Assembly (NCBI GenBank): GCA_004010835.2
Contig: CP030868.2
Span: forward strand, 186,001 to 250,000
Source of the DNA: Oenococcus sp. UCMA 16435
GTDB taxonomy: Bacteria > Bacillota > Bacilli > Lactobacillales > Lactobacillaceae
Direction of reading: 5' to 3'
Length of the DNA: 64,000 nt
Below are positions 47,287 to 55,948 of the stretch, one piece after another (within the stretch, counting starts at the first letter, position 1; each line of letters begins with the position of its first letter). A model generated the notes under the pieces. It was not told the origin of the DNA. It was given only the letters and a program-made list of their open reading frames with translations, and did not search any database. The position numbers were made by a program, and so were the translations under genes.

Positions 47287-48549
47287 TTATTGTCTAATTT
47301 CTCCATGACCAAGAATTTCGTATTTATAACTTGTTAAAGCACGCAGACCCATCGGTCCTCGCGCATGAAGTTTTTGCGTGCTTATTCCAATTTCAGCCCC
47401 AAAACCAAACTCAAAACCATCGGTAAAACGAGTTGATGCATTTTGGGTTACGACTGCCGCATCAATTTTTCTCATAAACTCAGACGCATTTTCAGTTGAA
47501 TTCGTTAGAATGGCTTCCGTATGATGCGTTGTATGTTTTCCTATCCAATCGATAGCTTCTTTTAAATTATTCACCAAGTGAACAGCGATAATTAAATCAT
47601 TATATTCAGTATCCCAGTCGGAATCGTGTGTCAAATTGGCTCGGTCATCAATCGATTTAACTACCTTATCGCCCCTAATTTCGACGCCTTCCTTCAATAA
47701 TCGATCAAATAATTTTGGCAAAAATTCTTTTGCAATATCAACATGAACCAAAAGCTTTTCGGCAGCGTTGCAAACGGAAGGATTTTGAATTTTAGAATTA
47801 ACAATGATTTTAATCGCCTCTGTTTGGTCAGCTGATTTATCAACAAAAATATGATCATTACCAGCACCAGTTTCAATCACGGGAACAGTCGAATTATCAA
47901 TAACATAATTAATGAAAGACCTTGATCCTCGAGGAATTAAAACATCGATAAATTTTCTCAAATGAAGTAATTCTTTAACAGAATCGTGGCTTGTATTTTC
48001 AATTAATTGAACAATATTTTCTGGATAGCCAAGTTCTTTTAAACTGCGTCGAAGAATATCGACCAATAGTTGATTTGTCTTAATAGATTCTTTGCCACCG
48101 CGTAAAATAACAGCATTAGCCGACTTGATTGTCAGCGCAGCAGCGTCAACCGTGACATTTGGCCGTGCTTCATAAATCATTGCCACAACCCCTAACGGAA
48201 CCGTTTTTTTAACTATTTTAAAACCAGCTTTAGCTTGCCAACTTGTATTACCTTCAGACAAGGGATCGGCAAGTTTTACTAATGCTTTTAAAGATGCAAC
48301 AATAGCGGAAATCTTCTCCTCATTCAACTCAAGGCGCTTTTGCATCGGTAAACTTAAATCGTTGCGATGCTCTTGTAATTCTTGAGCATTGATTCTAATA
48401 ATTTTATTGGAGTTTTTATCAATTTCGGAAGCAAAGAACAAGAGAATTTCATTTCTCTTGTCAATCGAAAGCTGAGAAACCACTGTGGAAGCTTTTTTAG
48501 CTCTTTCCCCAATTAAATTTATTTGATTGTGTAATTCATTCGTATTCAT
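47287..48549 (-). CDS. proA: Glutamate-5-semialdehyde dehydrogenase
   Basis: Second enzyme of proline synthesis; reduces gamma-glutamyl phosphate with NADPH. 420 residues from ATG 48549 (MNTNELHNQINLIGERAKKAS). The frame is open nine codons further up inside proB. The catalytic Cys is in NPSVCNAAEKLLVH; GAGNDHIFVD and EFGFGAEIGISTQKLHARGPMG are family marks. Overlaps proB by 14 nt. Confidence 0.95.
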   Translation of the reverse strand: MNTNELHNQINLIGERAKKASTVVSQLSIDKRNEILLFFASEIDKNSNKIIRINAQELQEHRNDLSLPMQKRLELNEEKISAIVASLKALVKLADPLSEGNTSWQAKAGFKIVKKTVPLGVVAMIYEARPNVTVDAAALTIKSANAVILRGGKESIKTNQLLVDILRRSLKELGYPENIVQLIENTSHDSVKELLHLRKFIDVLIPRGSRSFINYVIDNSTVPVIETGAGNDHIFVDKSADQTEAIKIIVNSKIQNPSVCNAAEKLLVHVDIAKEFLPKLFDRLLKEGVEIRGDKVVKSIDDRANLTHDSDWDTEYNDLIIAVHLVNNLKEAIDWIGKHTTHHTEAILTNSTENASEFMRKIDAAVVTQNASTRFTDGFEFGFGAEIGISTQKLHARGPMGLRALTSYKYEILGHGEIRQ

Positions 48550-49342
48550 TAGCAAATAAAGTTCCAATCTGTTCACCCGAAAGAGTCCTTAAAATACCGT
48601 CTGGTTCGGATCCAGGAAGCAGCAGCATTTGTTTATCTTCTTTTAAAAGATAATCAGCTGCCCTTAATTTCGTTAGCATTCCTCCTTTTCCAAGATTGCT
48701 TTTGCCAGAGGCTAAATTAATAACTTGTTTGGTAATCGAACCAACTCGTTTAATAGCTTTGGCATTAGCAAACTCATGAGGATTTTTATCGTAGAGCGCG
48801 TCGACATCGGATAAAATAATCAGACCATCGGCATCGATAATTTTTGTTACCATTGCCGCTAAGCAATCGTTATCGCCAAAAGAATGTTGATGATCCATTT
48901 CATCAACGGCGATTACGTCATTTTCATTGATAATCGGAATCGCCTTCAATTTCAATAATTCTCGCAAGGCATTCAGCATATTTTCAAGCATCTTTGGATT
49001 ATCAAACACATCATAAGTCAAAAGAATCTGGCCGGTAATCTGATGATAAAAAGAAAAGTTTTGATTATAAATAGCCATTAAATCAGCTTGGCCAATTGCT
49101 GCTAGAGCTTGTTGCTGAGGGATTTCAGTCGGACGTTTTTTAAATCCTAGCTGATTTATCGCCACACCAATCGCCCCAGAAGTTACAAAAACCACTTCCC
49201 GATTCTGATTACGTAAAGCACACAACGTTTGAACCAATTGCCCGATTACAGGTAAATTAATCTGGCCATTTTTTTGAACAATCGTTGAAGTGCCGACTTT
49301 AACAACGATTTTTTTCCAATTATCAAAATTATTTTTTACCAT
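48536..49342 (-). CDS. proB: Glutamate 5-kinase
   Basis: First enzyme of proline synthesis, phosphorylating glutamate. 268 residues: amino-acid kinase domain only, lacking the C-terminal PUA domain of E. coli ProB, as in many Gram-positives. VKVGTSTI, VTSGAIGVAI, FGDNDCLAAMV and GKGGMLTKLRAA are seen. Order in this operon is proC-proB-proA, overlapping both neighbours by 14 nt. Confidence 0.95.
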   Translation of the reverse strand: MVKNNFDNWKKIVVKVGTSTIVQKNGQINLPVIGQLVQTLCALRNQNREVVFVTSGAIGVAINQLGFKKRPTEIPQQQALAAIGQADLMAIYNQNFSFYHQITGQILLTYDVFDNPKMLENMLNALRELLKLKAIPIINENDVIAVDEMDHQHSFGDNDCLAAMVTKIIDADGLIILSDVDALYDKNPHEFANAKAIKRVGSITKQVINLASGKSNLGKGGMLTKLRAADYLLKEDKQMLLLPGSEPDGILRTLSGEQIGTLFANEYE

Positions 49343-50105
49343 GGTTGATAGTTGCTAGAATAGCATTATTAACGGATTCAATAAAGTGATCCTTTTCAAG
49401 CGATTTAACCCCATCAGCTGTTGAGCCGCCTGGAGAAGCCACTTTTTCGATTAATTGGTTGGCAGTCTTATTACTTTGAAGGATATTTTCGGTCGAACCT
49501 TTAATCGTATACAAAGCAATCTGCAAAGATTCGTCGCTATCAATCCCTTGTTTTATTCCCGCTTCTTGCAAAGCCCTGATAAACAAAGCAACAAAAGCGG
49601 GTCCTGATCCTGCAATCGCAGAGAATGCTGGAAAATCCTTTTCAGGCAGTTCAATAACCGTACCAAAAGTTTGCAAAAAGTTCTTCGTTAATTGAATATC
49701 TTCACTAGATAATTTTTGGCCAAAAGAAACCGACGTTAAAGAGTCATTGAATTCTGCATTCACATTCGGAAGAACGCGAACTAATTTTGCTGTTGGCAAA
49801 AAATCTGTTAATCGTTTAAGACTTAATGACCCCAAAACTGAGACAACTAATTTATTCGTAAATTTTTCCGAACCGATACCCTTAATAATATCCTTTAACT
49901 GTTCAGGCAAAAAAGCCAAAATTACCAAGTCACAGTCAGCAAGCAATTGGTCTTTTCCCACGCTATTAATATCAAGTTTTTTTGACAAAAGCGCAGCACT
50001 GTGAGGTGAGCTAACAAGAATATCATCTGATTTAAGGCCACTTTTAAGTAAACCTTCAATAATTGCCGATGCTAAATTTCCGGCACCTAAAAAACCGTAT
50101 TTCAT
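49329..50105 (-). CDS. proC: Pyrroline-5-carboxylate reductase
   Basis: Final enzyme of proline synthesis. About 258 residues: Rossmann start YGFLGAGNLASAIIEGLL, and the C-terminal family signature SPGGSTADGVKSLE. ATG 50105 is preceded by GAGG at good spacing; a GTG lies two codons upstream. Together with proB and proA this gives the complete route from glutamate to proline. Confidence 0.95.
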   Translation of the reverse strand: MKYGFLGAGNLASAIIEGLLKSGLKSDDILVSSPHSAALLSKKLDINSVGKDQLLADCDLVILAFLPEQLKDIIKGIGSEKFTNKLVVSVLGSLSLKRLTDFLPTAKLVRVLPNVNAEFNDSLTSVSFGQKLSSEDIQLTKNFLQTFGTVIELPEKDFPAFSAIAGSGPAFVALFIRALQEAGIKQGIDSDESLQIALYTIKGSTENILQSNKTANQLIEKVASPGGSTADGVKSLEKDHFIESVNNAILATINHGKK

Positions 50106-50113
50106 TTTCACCT

Positions 50114-51457
50114 CTAATTCTTAAAAGAATGAATCGGAGCAGGGATATGACCGCCACGATTAATAAAAACAGCCGAAGATTTTTCAATAACCGGCATAAT
50201 CGGCGCTCGCCCAAGCAAACCGCCAAAGTCAATTGCATCGCCAACACCTTTTCCTGGAACGGGAATCACGCGTACTGCCGTAGTTTTATTGTTCTGAACA
50301 CCAATCGCTGCTTCGTCCGCTATCATAGCCGAAATCGTTGACGCTGGTGTGTTTCCAGGAAGCGCAATCATATCCAGCCCAACTGAACAAACCGAAGTCA
50401 TTGCTTCTAGTTTGCTGATACTTAAAGTTCCAGCAACCGTAGCATCTATCATTCCAGCATCCTCGGAAACTGGAATAAACGCTCCGGATAAACCGCCAAC
50501 CCGTTGGCTGGCCATTACACCACCCTTTTTAATTGCATCGTTTAAAAGCATTAAAGCAGCCGTCGTTCCATGAGTTCCAACTTGTTCCAGACCGATTTCT
50601 TCTAAAACTTCAGCAACTGAATCGCCACGAGCAGGTGTCGGAGCCAAACTTAAATCAACAATTCCAAAAGGGAGACCAAGCTTTTTAGCAGTCAATCCAC
50701 CAATTAGTTGTCCAATTCGAGTGATTTTAAACGCAGTTGTCTTGATTTTTTCGGCGACAACGTCAATCGACTGGCCTCTAACAGTCTCTAAAGCTCTTTT
50801 TACAACACCAGGTCCGGAAACACCAACATTTATAACTGCATCGTCCTCGGAGACACCATGAAAAGCTCCAGCCATAAAAGGATTATCTTCAACAGCATTA
50901 GCAAAAACCACCAACTTGGCATTTCCCAACGGATCGACTTCGGAAATCCGTTTAATTGTCTTACCCATTTTTCCAATCGCATTTAAATTAATACCTGCTT
51001 TAGTTGAAGCAACATTGACACTCGACATCAAAAGTTTAGTCGTACTCAAAACTTCCGGAAGACTATCAATCAACATTTTTTCAGTTGGGGTGCTCCCTTT
51101 TTGAATCAAGGCCGAATAGCCGCCAAGAAAATCAACACCAACATCGTCAGCAGCCTGATCAAGGGCATGAGCTATTTTTATTAAACCATCATAATCTGTA
51201 TTACCAGCTAACAAAGAAACAGGCGTTACAGAAATTCGTTTGTTAACAATCGGTACTCCAAAATCACGTTCGAGTTGTTGAACGGTTTCTACCAGCTTCC
51301 CGGCTTTATTAATGATTTTTCTGTGGATTTTTTCTGCCGTCTGTTGGCCATCCCCACCAATACAATCCAAAAGAGAAATTCCCATCGTGACGGTACGAAT
51401 GTCGAAATGCTCCTCGGAAATCATCTGGATTGCTTCATTTATTTTATTAATATCCAT
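50114..51457 (-). CDS. DUF711 / UPF0210 family protein
   Basis: 447 residues, a well conserved family of unknown function often paired with the UPF0237 ACT protein, as here. Recognisable start [27 protein letters not shown] and Gly-rich blocks ([18 protein letters not shown]). Related folds bind metal or radical-type chemistry, but no reaction is established. It lies between the ACT protein and proC in the folD-pro operon. Confidence 0.93.
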   Translation of the reverse strand: MDINKINEAIQMISEEHFDIRTVTMGISLLDCIGGDGQQTAEKIHRKIINKAGKLVETVQQLERDFGVPIVNKRISVTPVSLLAGNTDYDGLIKIAHALDQAADDVGVDFLGGYSALIQKGSTPTEKMLIDSLPEVLSTTKLLMSSVNVASTKAGINLNAIGKMGKTIKRISEVDPLGNAKLVVFANAVEDNPFMAGAFHGVSEDDAVINVGVSGPGVVKRALETVRGQSIDVVAEKIKTTAFKITRIGQLIGGLTAKKLGLPFGIVDLSLAPTPARGDSVAEVLEEIGLEQVGTHGTTAALMLLNDAIKKGGVMASQRVGGLSGAFIPVSEDAGMIDATVAGTLSISKLEAMTSVCSVGLDMIALPGNTPASTISAMIADEAAIGVQNNKTTAVRVIPVPGKGVGDAIDFGGLLGRAPIMPVIEKSSAVFINRGGHIPAPIHSFKN

Positions 51458-51468
51458 AGTTGCTCCAA

Positions 51469-51741
51469 TTAGATTTTAGACATAGAATTAAAAATTTCTT
51501 CTCTTTGTATTTGAATAGAAACGCCGAGTTTTTGTCCAATCTTCGTCAATTCAACTTGTAAACCAGAAAATTTAGAATCAATCTTGGTAATATCGATCAA
51601 CATACTCATCGTAAAAACGTTATCCATTAAAGTCTGAGCGACATCAAGAATATTTGCTTGATTATCGGCCAAAGTTTTTGAAACGCCCGCAATAATACCG
51701 GGCTGATCCTTACCGATTACTGTTACAACTGCTCTTTTCAT
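51469..51741 (-). CDS. ACT domain protein (UPF0237)
   Basis: 90 residues, a single ACT domain starting [24 protein letters not shown] domains bind small ligands, often amino acids. It is probably a partner or regulator of the UPF0210 protein encoded 11 nt downstream. Overlaps the folD stop by 1 nt. Confidence 0.92.
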   Translation of the reverse strand: MKRAVVTVIGKDQPGIIAGVSKTLADNQANILDVAQTLMDNVFTMSMLIDITKIDSKFSGLQVELTKIGQKLGVSIQIQREEIFNSMSKI

Positions 51742-52598
51742 TATTTTCGATCTCCTTGTTGAAGCTTCGCTAGCTCAAAAGTATGTTTAATCAATGTTGC
51801 AATCGTCATTGGCCCAACACCACCTGGTACTGGACTAATTTGTGCAACATGAGGGGAAACTTTTTCAAAATCAACATCCCCGGTCGCATGCCCGTTAACT
51901 TTATTAGCGCCCACATCGATAACAACAGCATCTTTTTTTAAATTAGTAAATTTAAACCAATCAGCTTTGCCGATAGCAACAACAATCAAATCAGCTTTTT
52001 CTGCAAATTGCCGTAACTGATCCGGAGGAGTTTTTGAATGAGCCAAAGTAACCGTCATATCGCGATTCGTTAGTAAAACGCTCATCGGACGGCCAAAAAG
52101 AACTGAGCGGCCAATTACCAATGCATTTTTAGCAGAAAATCGATAATGATAGGCCTCTAAAAGAGAAATTACTCCTGCTGGCGTTGCCGGAACAATATAG
52201 TTCTCTTTGGCATTTTCAAACAATAATCCCTGATTAAAAACAGAAAGACCGTCAGCATCTTTTATTGGATCAATTGCATTGAAAATCTTAGACTCATCAA
52301 TGTCCTCTCCCAGAGGAGACTGAACCAAAATTCCACAAATACTTGAATCTCTGTTTAATTTTGAAAGTAGTTTAAGAACATCCTCGGTTTTCCAGGAATT
52401 ATCTACTTTATATTCCACCGAGATAAGTCCGGCGAAAGTCGCCCGGCGAATCTTCATGCCGACATACATTCTGCTTCCTTCGTTTTCTTCGTTATAAATA
52501 GTCGCTAATTTAACCGGAAAACCGGCATTCGCCACCTTATTTTTAACCTCTTGAAGAATTTTTTTCGAAACACTTCTTCCATCTAGTAACTGAACCAT
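51741..52598 (-). CDS. folD: Bifunctional methylenetetrahydrofolate dehydrogenase / cyclohydrolase
   Basis: Interconverts 5,10-methylene-, methenyl- and 10-formyl-tetrahydrofolate. 285 residues. Catalytic Lys/Tyr region SRMYVGMKIRRATFAG (Tyr and Lys of the YxxxK motif), ILVQSPLGEDID, the Rossmann GRSVLFGRPMSVLL and the C-terminal SPVPGGVGPMTIATL. First gene of the operon that ends with proA. Divergent from degV. Confidence 0.95.
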   Translation of the reverse strand: MVQLLDGRSVSKKILQEVKNKVANAGFPVKLATIYNEENEGSRMYVGMKIRRATFAGLISVEYKVDNSWKTEDVLKLLSKLNRDSSICGILVQSPLGEDIDESKIFNAIDPIKDADGLSVFNQGLLFENAKENYIVPATPAGVISLLEAYHYRFSAKNALVIGRSVLFGRPMSVLLTNRDMTVTLAHSKTPPDQLRQFAEKADLIVVAIGKADWFKFTNLKKDAVVIDVGANKVNGHATGDVDFEKVSPHVAQISPVPGGVGPMTIATLIKHTFELAKLQQGDRK

Positions 52599-52705
52599 GG
52601 ATAAATTATCGCATATTGTAAAAAGACGATCGATAAAAAGTCAGCTTTTATGTCAAAGCATTAAAAAGCTTCCGATTATTATAATTAATTTGCGCTAAAT
52701 AGTTT

Positions 52706-52721
52706 TATAAACTATAGTTTA
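52706..52721. promoter_or_regulatory. Palindrome in the folD-degV intergenic region
   Basis: Perfect 16-bp palindrome ATAAACTATAGTTTAT about 50 bp before the degV start, a possible operator for either divergent gene. No factor can be named. Confidence 0.35.
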
Positions 52722-52771
52722 TAGTGTTTAAGACTACGTAAAAAAATTAATTTAAACCATAGGAGATTAAA

Positions 52772-53628
52772 ATGACCGAGAAAATTGCCATCTTAATTGA
52801 TTCGTGTTCCGACGCTCCGCAATATTTGCAGGACAAAGAATATGTTAAAACCGTTTCAATGCAGATTCATTGGGACGGAAAAGTCCTTAGGGACAGAGTA
52901 GATATCACCCCGGACCAGTTTTATCGGAAAATCAAACGCGGATCAAGTATTCCAACCACTTCCAGTCCACAAAGCGGAGATATCCTTGAAAAATTCCAAG
53001 AATTGGAAAAGGAAGGTTACAGCGATGTTATTGCTATTTGTATTTCAAGCGGGCTATCAACAACTTACAATCAAATAAGCTTGCTGGCCAGCCAGCAAAG
53101 CAAGTTAAACATCAAAGTTATAGATACAAAAAATATCGGTATTGGCAGCGGACTATTTGCAGTTTATGCCGATGACTTAATAAAAAAGCAACTTCCTTTC
53201 TCAAAAATCGTGAAATTAGTTGAAGAGTCAGTCGACAATGGAAAAATTTTCTTTTACATTCCAACACTCAAATATTTAGCAGCCGGTGGCAGAATTGGTA
53301 AGGTCGCAAGTATTCTAGGATCAGCACTTGATATCAAACCAATTATTTCCTGCAATGACCAAGGAGTTTACTATACAGTAACCAAAGCGCGTGGCGAAAG
53401 AAAAACAATTGAAAAAATGCTGGCTTTAGTTGAGAAAACCGTTGCCTTGAAAAAAAGGTTAGAATTGCCGTTGCCGAAGGCGATAATAAGACACTTTTAA
53501 AATATGTCTGTCAAAAATTGGAAAAAATTTATCCAAATCAACAAATTTATACAGGAAATATCTCACCTGCTTTAGGAGTCCACACAGGACCGGGATTGAT
53601 TGGTATTGCTGTTCACATCGAAAAATAG
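52772..53628 (+). pseudogene. DegV family fatty-acid-binding protein, frameshifted
   Basis: Homologue of the DegV/FakB family, which delivers fatty acids to the FakA kinase. The first frame (52772-53500) gives 242 residues with AILIDSCSDAP, TTSSPQSGDI and the GLSTTYNQ ligand-site segments, then runs into unrelated residues and stops. The missing end lies in the -1 frame from the A7 run at 53450-53456 and continues VRIAVAEGDNKTLLKYV... to the conserved SPALGVHTGPGLIGIAV, stopping at 53628. One lost A explains it. It may be a true mutation or an assembly error. Good ribosome site AGGAG before ATG 52772. Confidence 0.85.
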
Positions 53629-53649
53629 GATGGTAAAGGTAGATAAGAA

Positions 53650-54126
53650 ATGAATTTGGAAAAAAAGTTGCCGCTTTGGAATGAGTTACCTGCTTTTGAA
53701 ATATATCTTGATCAATTATTAGATATCACAAATGATTATGTTTCCCCAGTTACCGGGGAACGTTTAACAAAAACAATGATGCACAATTATACAAAAGCAG
53801 AAGTAATTATTCGGCCGAAGAACAAACGTTATAGTCGAATACATTTGGCGGGAGCAATTATTGTCTCATTATTAAAAAGTGTTTTTTCGTTAGACGCAAT
53901 TAAAAGAGGTTTCCAAATCGAACTCAATCATGGCCCCTCCGAAGAGGTTTATAATCGTTTTATTCAGATGTTCAATCAAGCATCCTCACAGAATAATTTG
54001 TCCAAGGAACTAAGTGCATTGCCAGAAATTGATTCAAAAGCCGCAATTATTCAATACGAAGCGATCATGACGGTTGTCTTTCGACTAAAAGCATTGTCAA
54101 CGATGGAAAAGATAGTAAAAAAATAA
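53650..54126 (+). CDS. DUF1836 family protein
   Basis: 158 residues. LPLWNELPAFEIYLDQLLDI, LTKTMMHNYTKAEVI and KRYSRIHLAGAIIVSLLK match the DUF1836 family, which has a MerR-like helix-turn-helix layout and is often near degV genes in Firmicutes. Likely a DNA-binding regulator; target unknown. It follows degV by 21 nt and probably shares its transcript. Confidence 0.85.
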   Translation: MNLEKKLPLWNELPAFEIYLDQLLDITNDYVSPVTGERLTKTMMHNYTKAEVIIRPKNKRYSRIHLAGAIIVSLLKSVFSLDAIKRGFQIELNHGPSEEVYNRFIQMFNQASSQNNLSKELSALPEIDSKAAIIQYEAIMTVVFRLKALSTMEKIVKK

Positions 54127-54149
54127 GAAATTATTCCTAATCATCGGAG

Positions 54150-54190
54150 AACAATTTCTCAATTCAATGATATTGACAAATTGTTTTGTT
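54150..54190 (+). terminator. Terminator after the DUF1836 gene
   Basis: Stem AACAATTT-C-TCAAT with ATTGA-C-AAATTGTT (one C/C mismatch, 13 pairs) followed by TTGTTTATT. Confidence 0.65.
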
Positions 54191-54366
54191 TATTGCTTTA
54201 AATTGATTTTCTTTATTTTTTCAGAATTTTTTTGCAATGATTTTATAAAGTTTGAAAGACTTCAGTTAAAAAGACATTTTTAGTCCTTTAATAAGTAACG
54301 AAATATTCAGATATTTGCAATTAAAAGAGATCAAGCAAAAAATATTTAAAATTTTAAAAAAAAACG
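54191..54366. other. AT-rich spacer before the argH promoter
   Basis: No ORF, RNA gene or repeat recognised. It could hold ArgR-type operators, but I do not find a convincing ARG box. Confidence 0.3.
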
Positions 54367-54406
54367 TTGCAATTCATAAAAAAACTTGTATAGTAAATAA
54401 CAAGTT
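54367..54406 (+). promoter_or_regulatory. argH promoter with an overlapping dyad operator
   Basis: TTGCAA (54367-54372), 16 nt, TATAGT (54389-54394). A perfect inverted repeat AACTTGT-N10-ACAAGTT (54383-54406) covers the -10 and start region and may be a repressor site. It does not look like the ARG box consensus. The transcript would start near 54401. Confidence 0.6.
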
Positions 54407-54409
54407 CTA

Positions 54410-54463
54410 ATGAAAACAGAAATTCAGACAACTTTATTTGTTTCTAGTATTGCTCGACGATAA
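54410..54463 (+). CDS. Putative arginine leader peptide upstream of argH
   Basis: 17-codon ORF MKTEIQTTLFVSSIARR, ending with two CGA arginine codons directly before TAA. It begins about 9 nt after the predicted transcription start, so it would be nearly leaderless; no ribosome site is seen. The stop codon abuts the 5' arm of a terminator-like hairpin (54464-54504). The arrangement is that of a classical amino-acid attenuation leader: ribosomes waiting for Arg-tRNA at the CGA pair would cover the 5' arm and allow read-through into argH. Read from sequence; function is inference. Confidence 0.65.
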   Translation: MKTEIQTTLFVSSIARR

Positions 54464-54504
54464 ACAGTTTTTTTACATTTGTTCTGTAAAATCACTGTTT
54501 TTTT
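54464..54504 (+). terminator. Attenuator hairpin in the argH leader
   Basis: ACAGT (54464-54468) pairs with ACTGT (54494-54498), TTTTACA (54471-54477) pairs with TGTAAAA (54485-54491), with a 2x2 internal loop, a 7-nt apical loop and then a run of six T. It sits 27 nt before the argH start and would stop transcription before argH unless its 5' arm is masked. Confidence 0.7.
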
Positions 54505-54531
54505 ATACTCATTTTTAGGAGAAATACGCAA

Positions 54532-55851
54532 ATGAAACTTTGGGGTGGACGTTTTACTAAAGGCGAAGATATCGATATGACGGACTTCGATAACTCCTTG
54601 CCAACTAGCAAATTATTATACAAAGAAGATATTCAGGGATCGATTGCCCATGCGACAATGCTCGGCAAACAAGGAATCATCAGCCAAAAGGATTCAACAG
54701 ACATTATTGGCGGATTAAAAGAAATCCTCACTGAGATTGAACAAGGAAATCTTATCATTCCTGATTTGGGATACGAGGATATACATAGTTTTGTCGAAGC
54801 TGTTCTGACTAAAAAAATTGGCGATGCTGGAAAAAAACTCCACACGGCCCGATCACGAAATGACCAAATTGCCGTTGATACGAAAATGTATTTTAAGAAT
54901 CGCCTGCAAGGAGTTCTTAGGCAGATTGACGATTTGGTAAATACTTTTATCAAAAAGGGCCAGGAAAATCCTTACATCATGCCTGGTTATACTCATCTTC
55001 AAAAAGCCCAAACAATTACCTTTAAATATTATTTGGATGCATATTCGCAGATGCTTTTGCGTGACAAGAAACGTTTGATCAATGCTATAGATATAATGGA
55101 CGAAAATCCGTTGGGCTCTGGAGCCTTAGCAGGTACAACCCATAATATCGATCGTCAATTAACGACTGAACTGCTAGATTTTAAAAAACCTGTTAAAAAT
55201 TTTATTGACGGCGTTTCTGATCGAGATTACGTAATTGAAACCCTGTCCGATTTTTCAATCATCGGAGTTCATCTATCAAGGCTATCCGAAGAATTAATAA
55301 TTTATGCCAGTCAGGAATTCCAATACGTTACTTTTGATGATTCCCTTTCAACCGGTTCATCAATGATGCCACAAAAGAAAAATGCCGACTCGGCCGAACT
55401 TATTCGTGGAAATTCGGCTTTGCTCATCGGCGAATTAAACCAAATGTTGGTTATTATGAAAGCTTTGCCATTGGCATATGACAAAGATATGCAACTTGAT
55501 AAAGAAACTTTTTTGCCGGCTTTTGGCCATATAGAAAAAATGTTGTTAATTACAAAAAAAATTGTTTCAACACTGAAAATTAATCACGATAAACTACAAA
55601 AAGCAGTTAAAAATGGTTTCTTAAACGCAACTGATTTAGCAGATTACCTGGTTAAAAAAGGACTCCCCTTCAGAGATGCTCACGCAGTTGTCGGACAAGC
55701 CGTTCTGTTTGCAGAAGAGCACCAAAAAACGCTTGAAGATTTGACGATCGAAGAATTAAAACAATTCGATCAAATTATCGACAAAGATGTTTATCATTAT
55801 TTGAATATTCATGAATCAATTCACAAAGGGATTAAAAAGGAAATGTTATGA
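54532..55851 (+). CDS. argH: Argininosuccinate lyase
   Basis: Splits argininosuccinate to arginine and fumarate, the last step of arginine synthesis. 439 residues; starts MKLWGGRFTKGEDIDMTDFDNSL, has HTARSRNDQIAVDTKM, MPGYTHLQKAQ and the signature GSSMMPQKKNADSAEL with the catalytic Ser. The C-terminus ends KEML and lacks the GGT-containing tail of about 20 residues found in most homologues. AGGAG before ATG 54532. Preceded by an attenuator; the stop codon overlaps the start of a second Arg-rich mini-ORF. Confidence 0.94.
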   Translation: MKLWGGRFTKGEDIDMTDFDNSLPTSKLLYKEDIQGSIAHATMLGKQGIISQKDSTDIIGGLKEILTEIEQGNLIIPDLGYEDIHSFVEAVLTKKIGDAGKKLHTARSRNDQIAVDTKMYFKNRLQGVLRQIDDLVNTFIKKGQENPYIMPGYTHLQKAQTITFKYYLDAYSQMLLRDKKRLINAIDIMDENPLGSGALAGTTHNIDRQLTTELLDFKKPVKNFIDGVSDRDYVIETLSDFSIIGVHLSRLSEELIIYASQEFQYVTFDDSLSTGSSMMPQKKNADSAELIRGNSALLIGELNQMLVIMKALPLAYDKDMQLDKETFLPAFGHIEKMLLITKKIVSTLKINHDKLQKAVKNGFLNATDLADYLVKKGLPFRDAHAVVGQAVLFAEEHQKTLEDLTIEELKQFDQIIDKDVYHYLNIHESIHKGIKKEML

Positions 55852-55922
55852 ACAAGGGACAATTCATTAATTATCTAACGTGCCGACGACGATTTTTCCA
55901 ACTAGTTTTCAAGCAAAAATAA
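55848..55922 (+). CDS. Putative arginine leader peptide between argH and argG
   Basis: 24-codon ORF MNKGQFINYLTCRRRFFQL..., start overlapping the argH stop as ATGA, so it is translated by ribosomes leaving argH. It contains three tandem CGA codons (55884-55892). The next bases TTTTTCC (55893-55899) are complementary, with one G-U pair, to GGAGAAA (55938-55944) containing the argG Shine-Dalgarno. A ribosome stalled at the CGA triplet would hide TTTTTCC and free argG translation. It faintly resembles the N-terminus of some Cys/Arg-containing nuclease-type proteins, so a gene remnant is the alternative. Confidence 0.6.
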   Translation: MNKGQFINYLTCRRRFFQLVFKQK

Positions 55923-55948
55923 AAAATTGTTTATGAAGGAGAAAGATT

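Noticed and set aside
53440-53500. Programmed -1 frameshift in degV
   Set aside because: The A7 run is in the wrong phase for a canonical X-XXY-YYZ heptamer and DegV proteins are not known to use frameshifting; a lost base is simpler.
54200-54400. ArgR boxes before argH
   Set aside because: Several AT-rich near matches such as ATTCATAAAAA, but none gives a convincing two-sided ARG box.
55848-55922. Mini-ORF as remnant of a nuclease-type gene (FINYLxCxRRF resembles the start of some PD-(D/E)XK-type proteins)
   Set aside because: No further homologous sequence follows, the start is precisely coupled to argH, and a second Arg-codon mini-ORF stands before argH. Kept as a secondary alternative.
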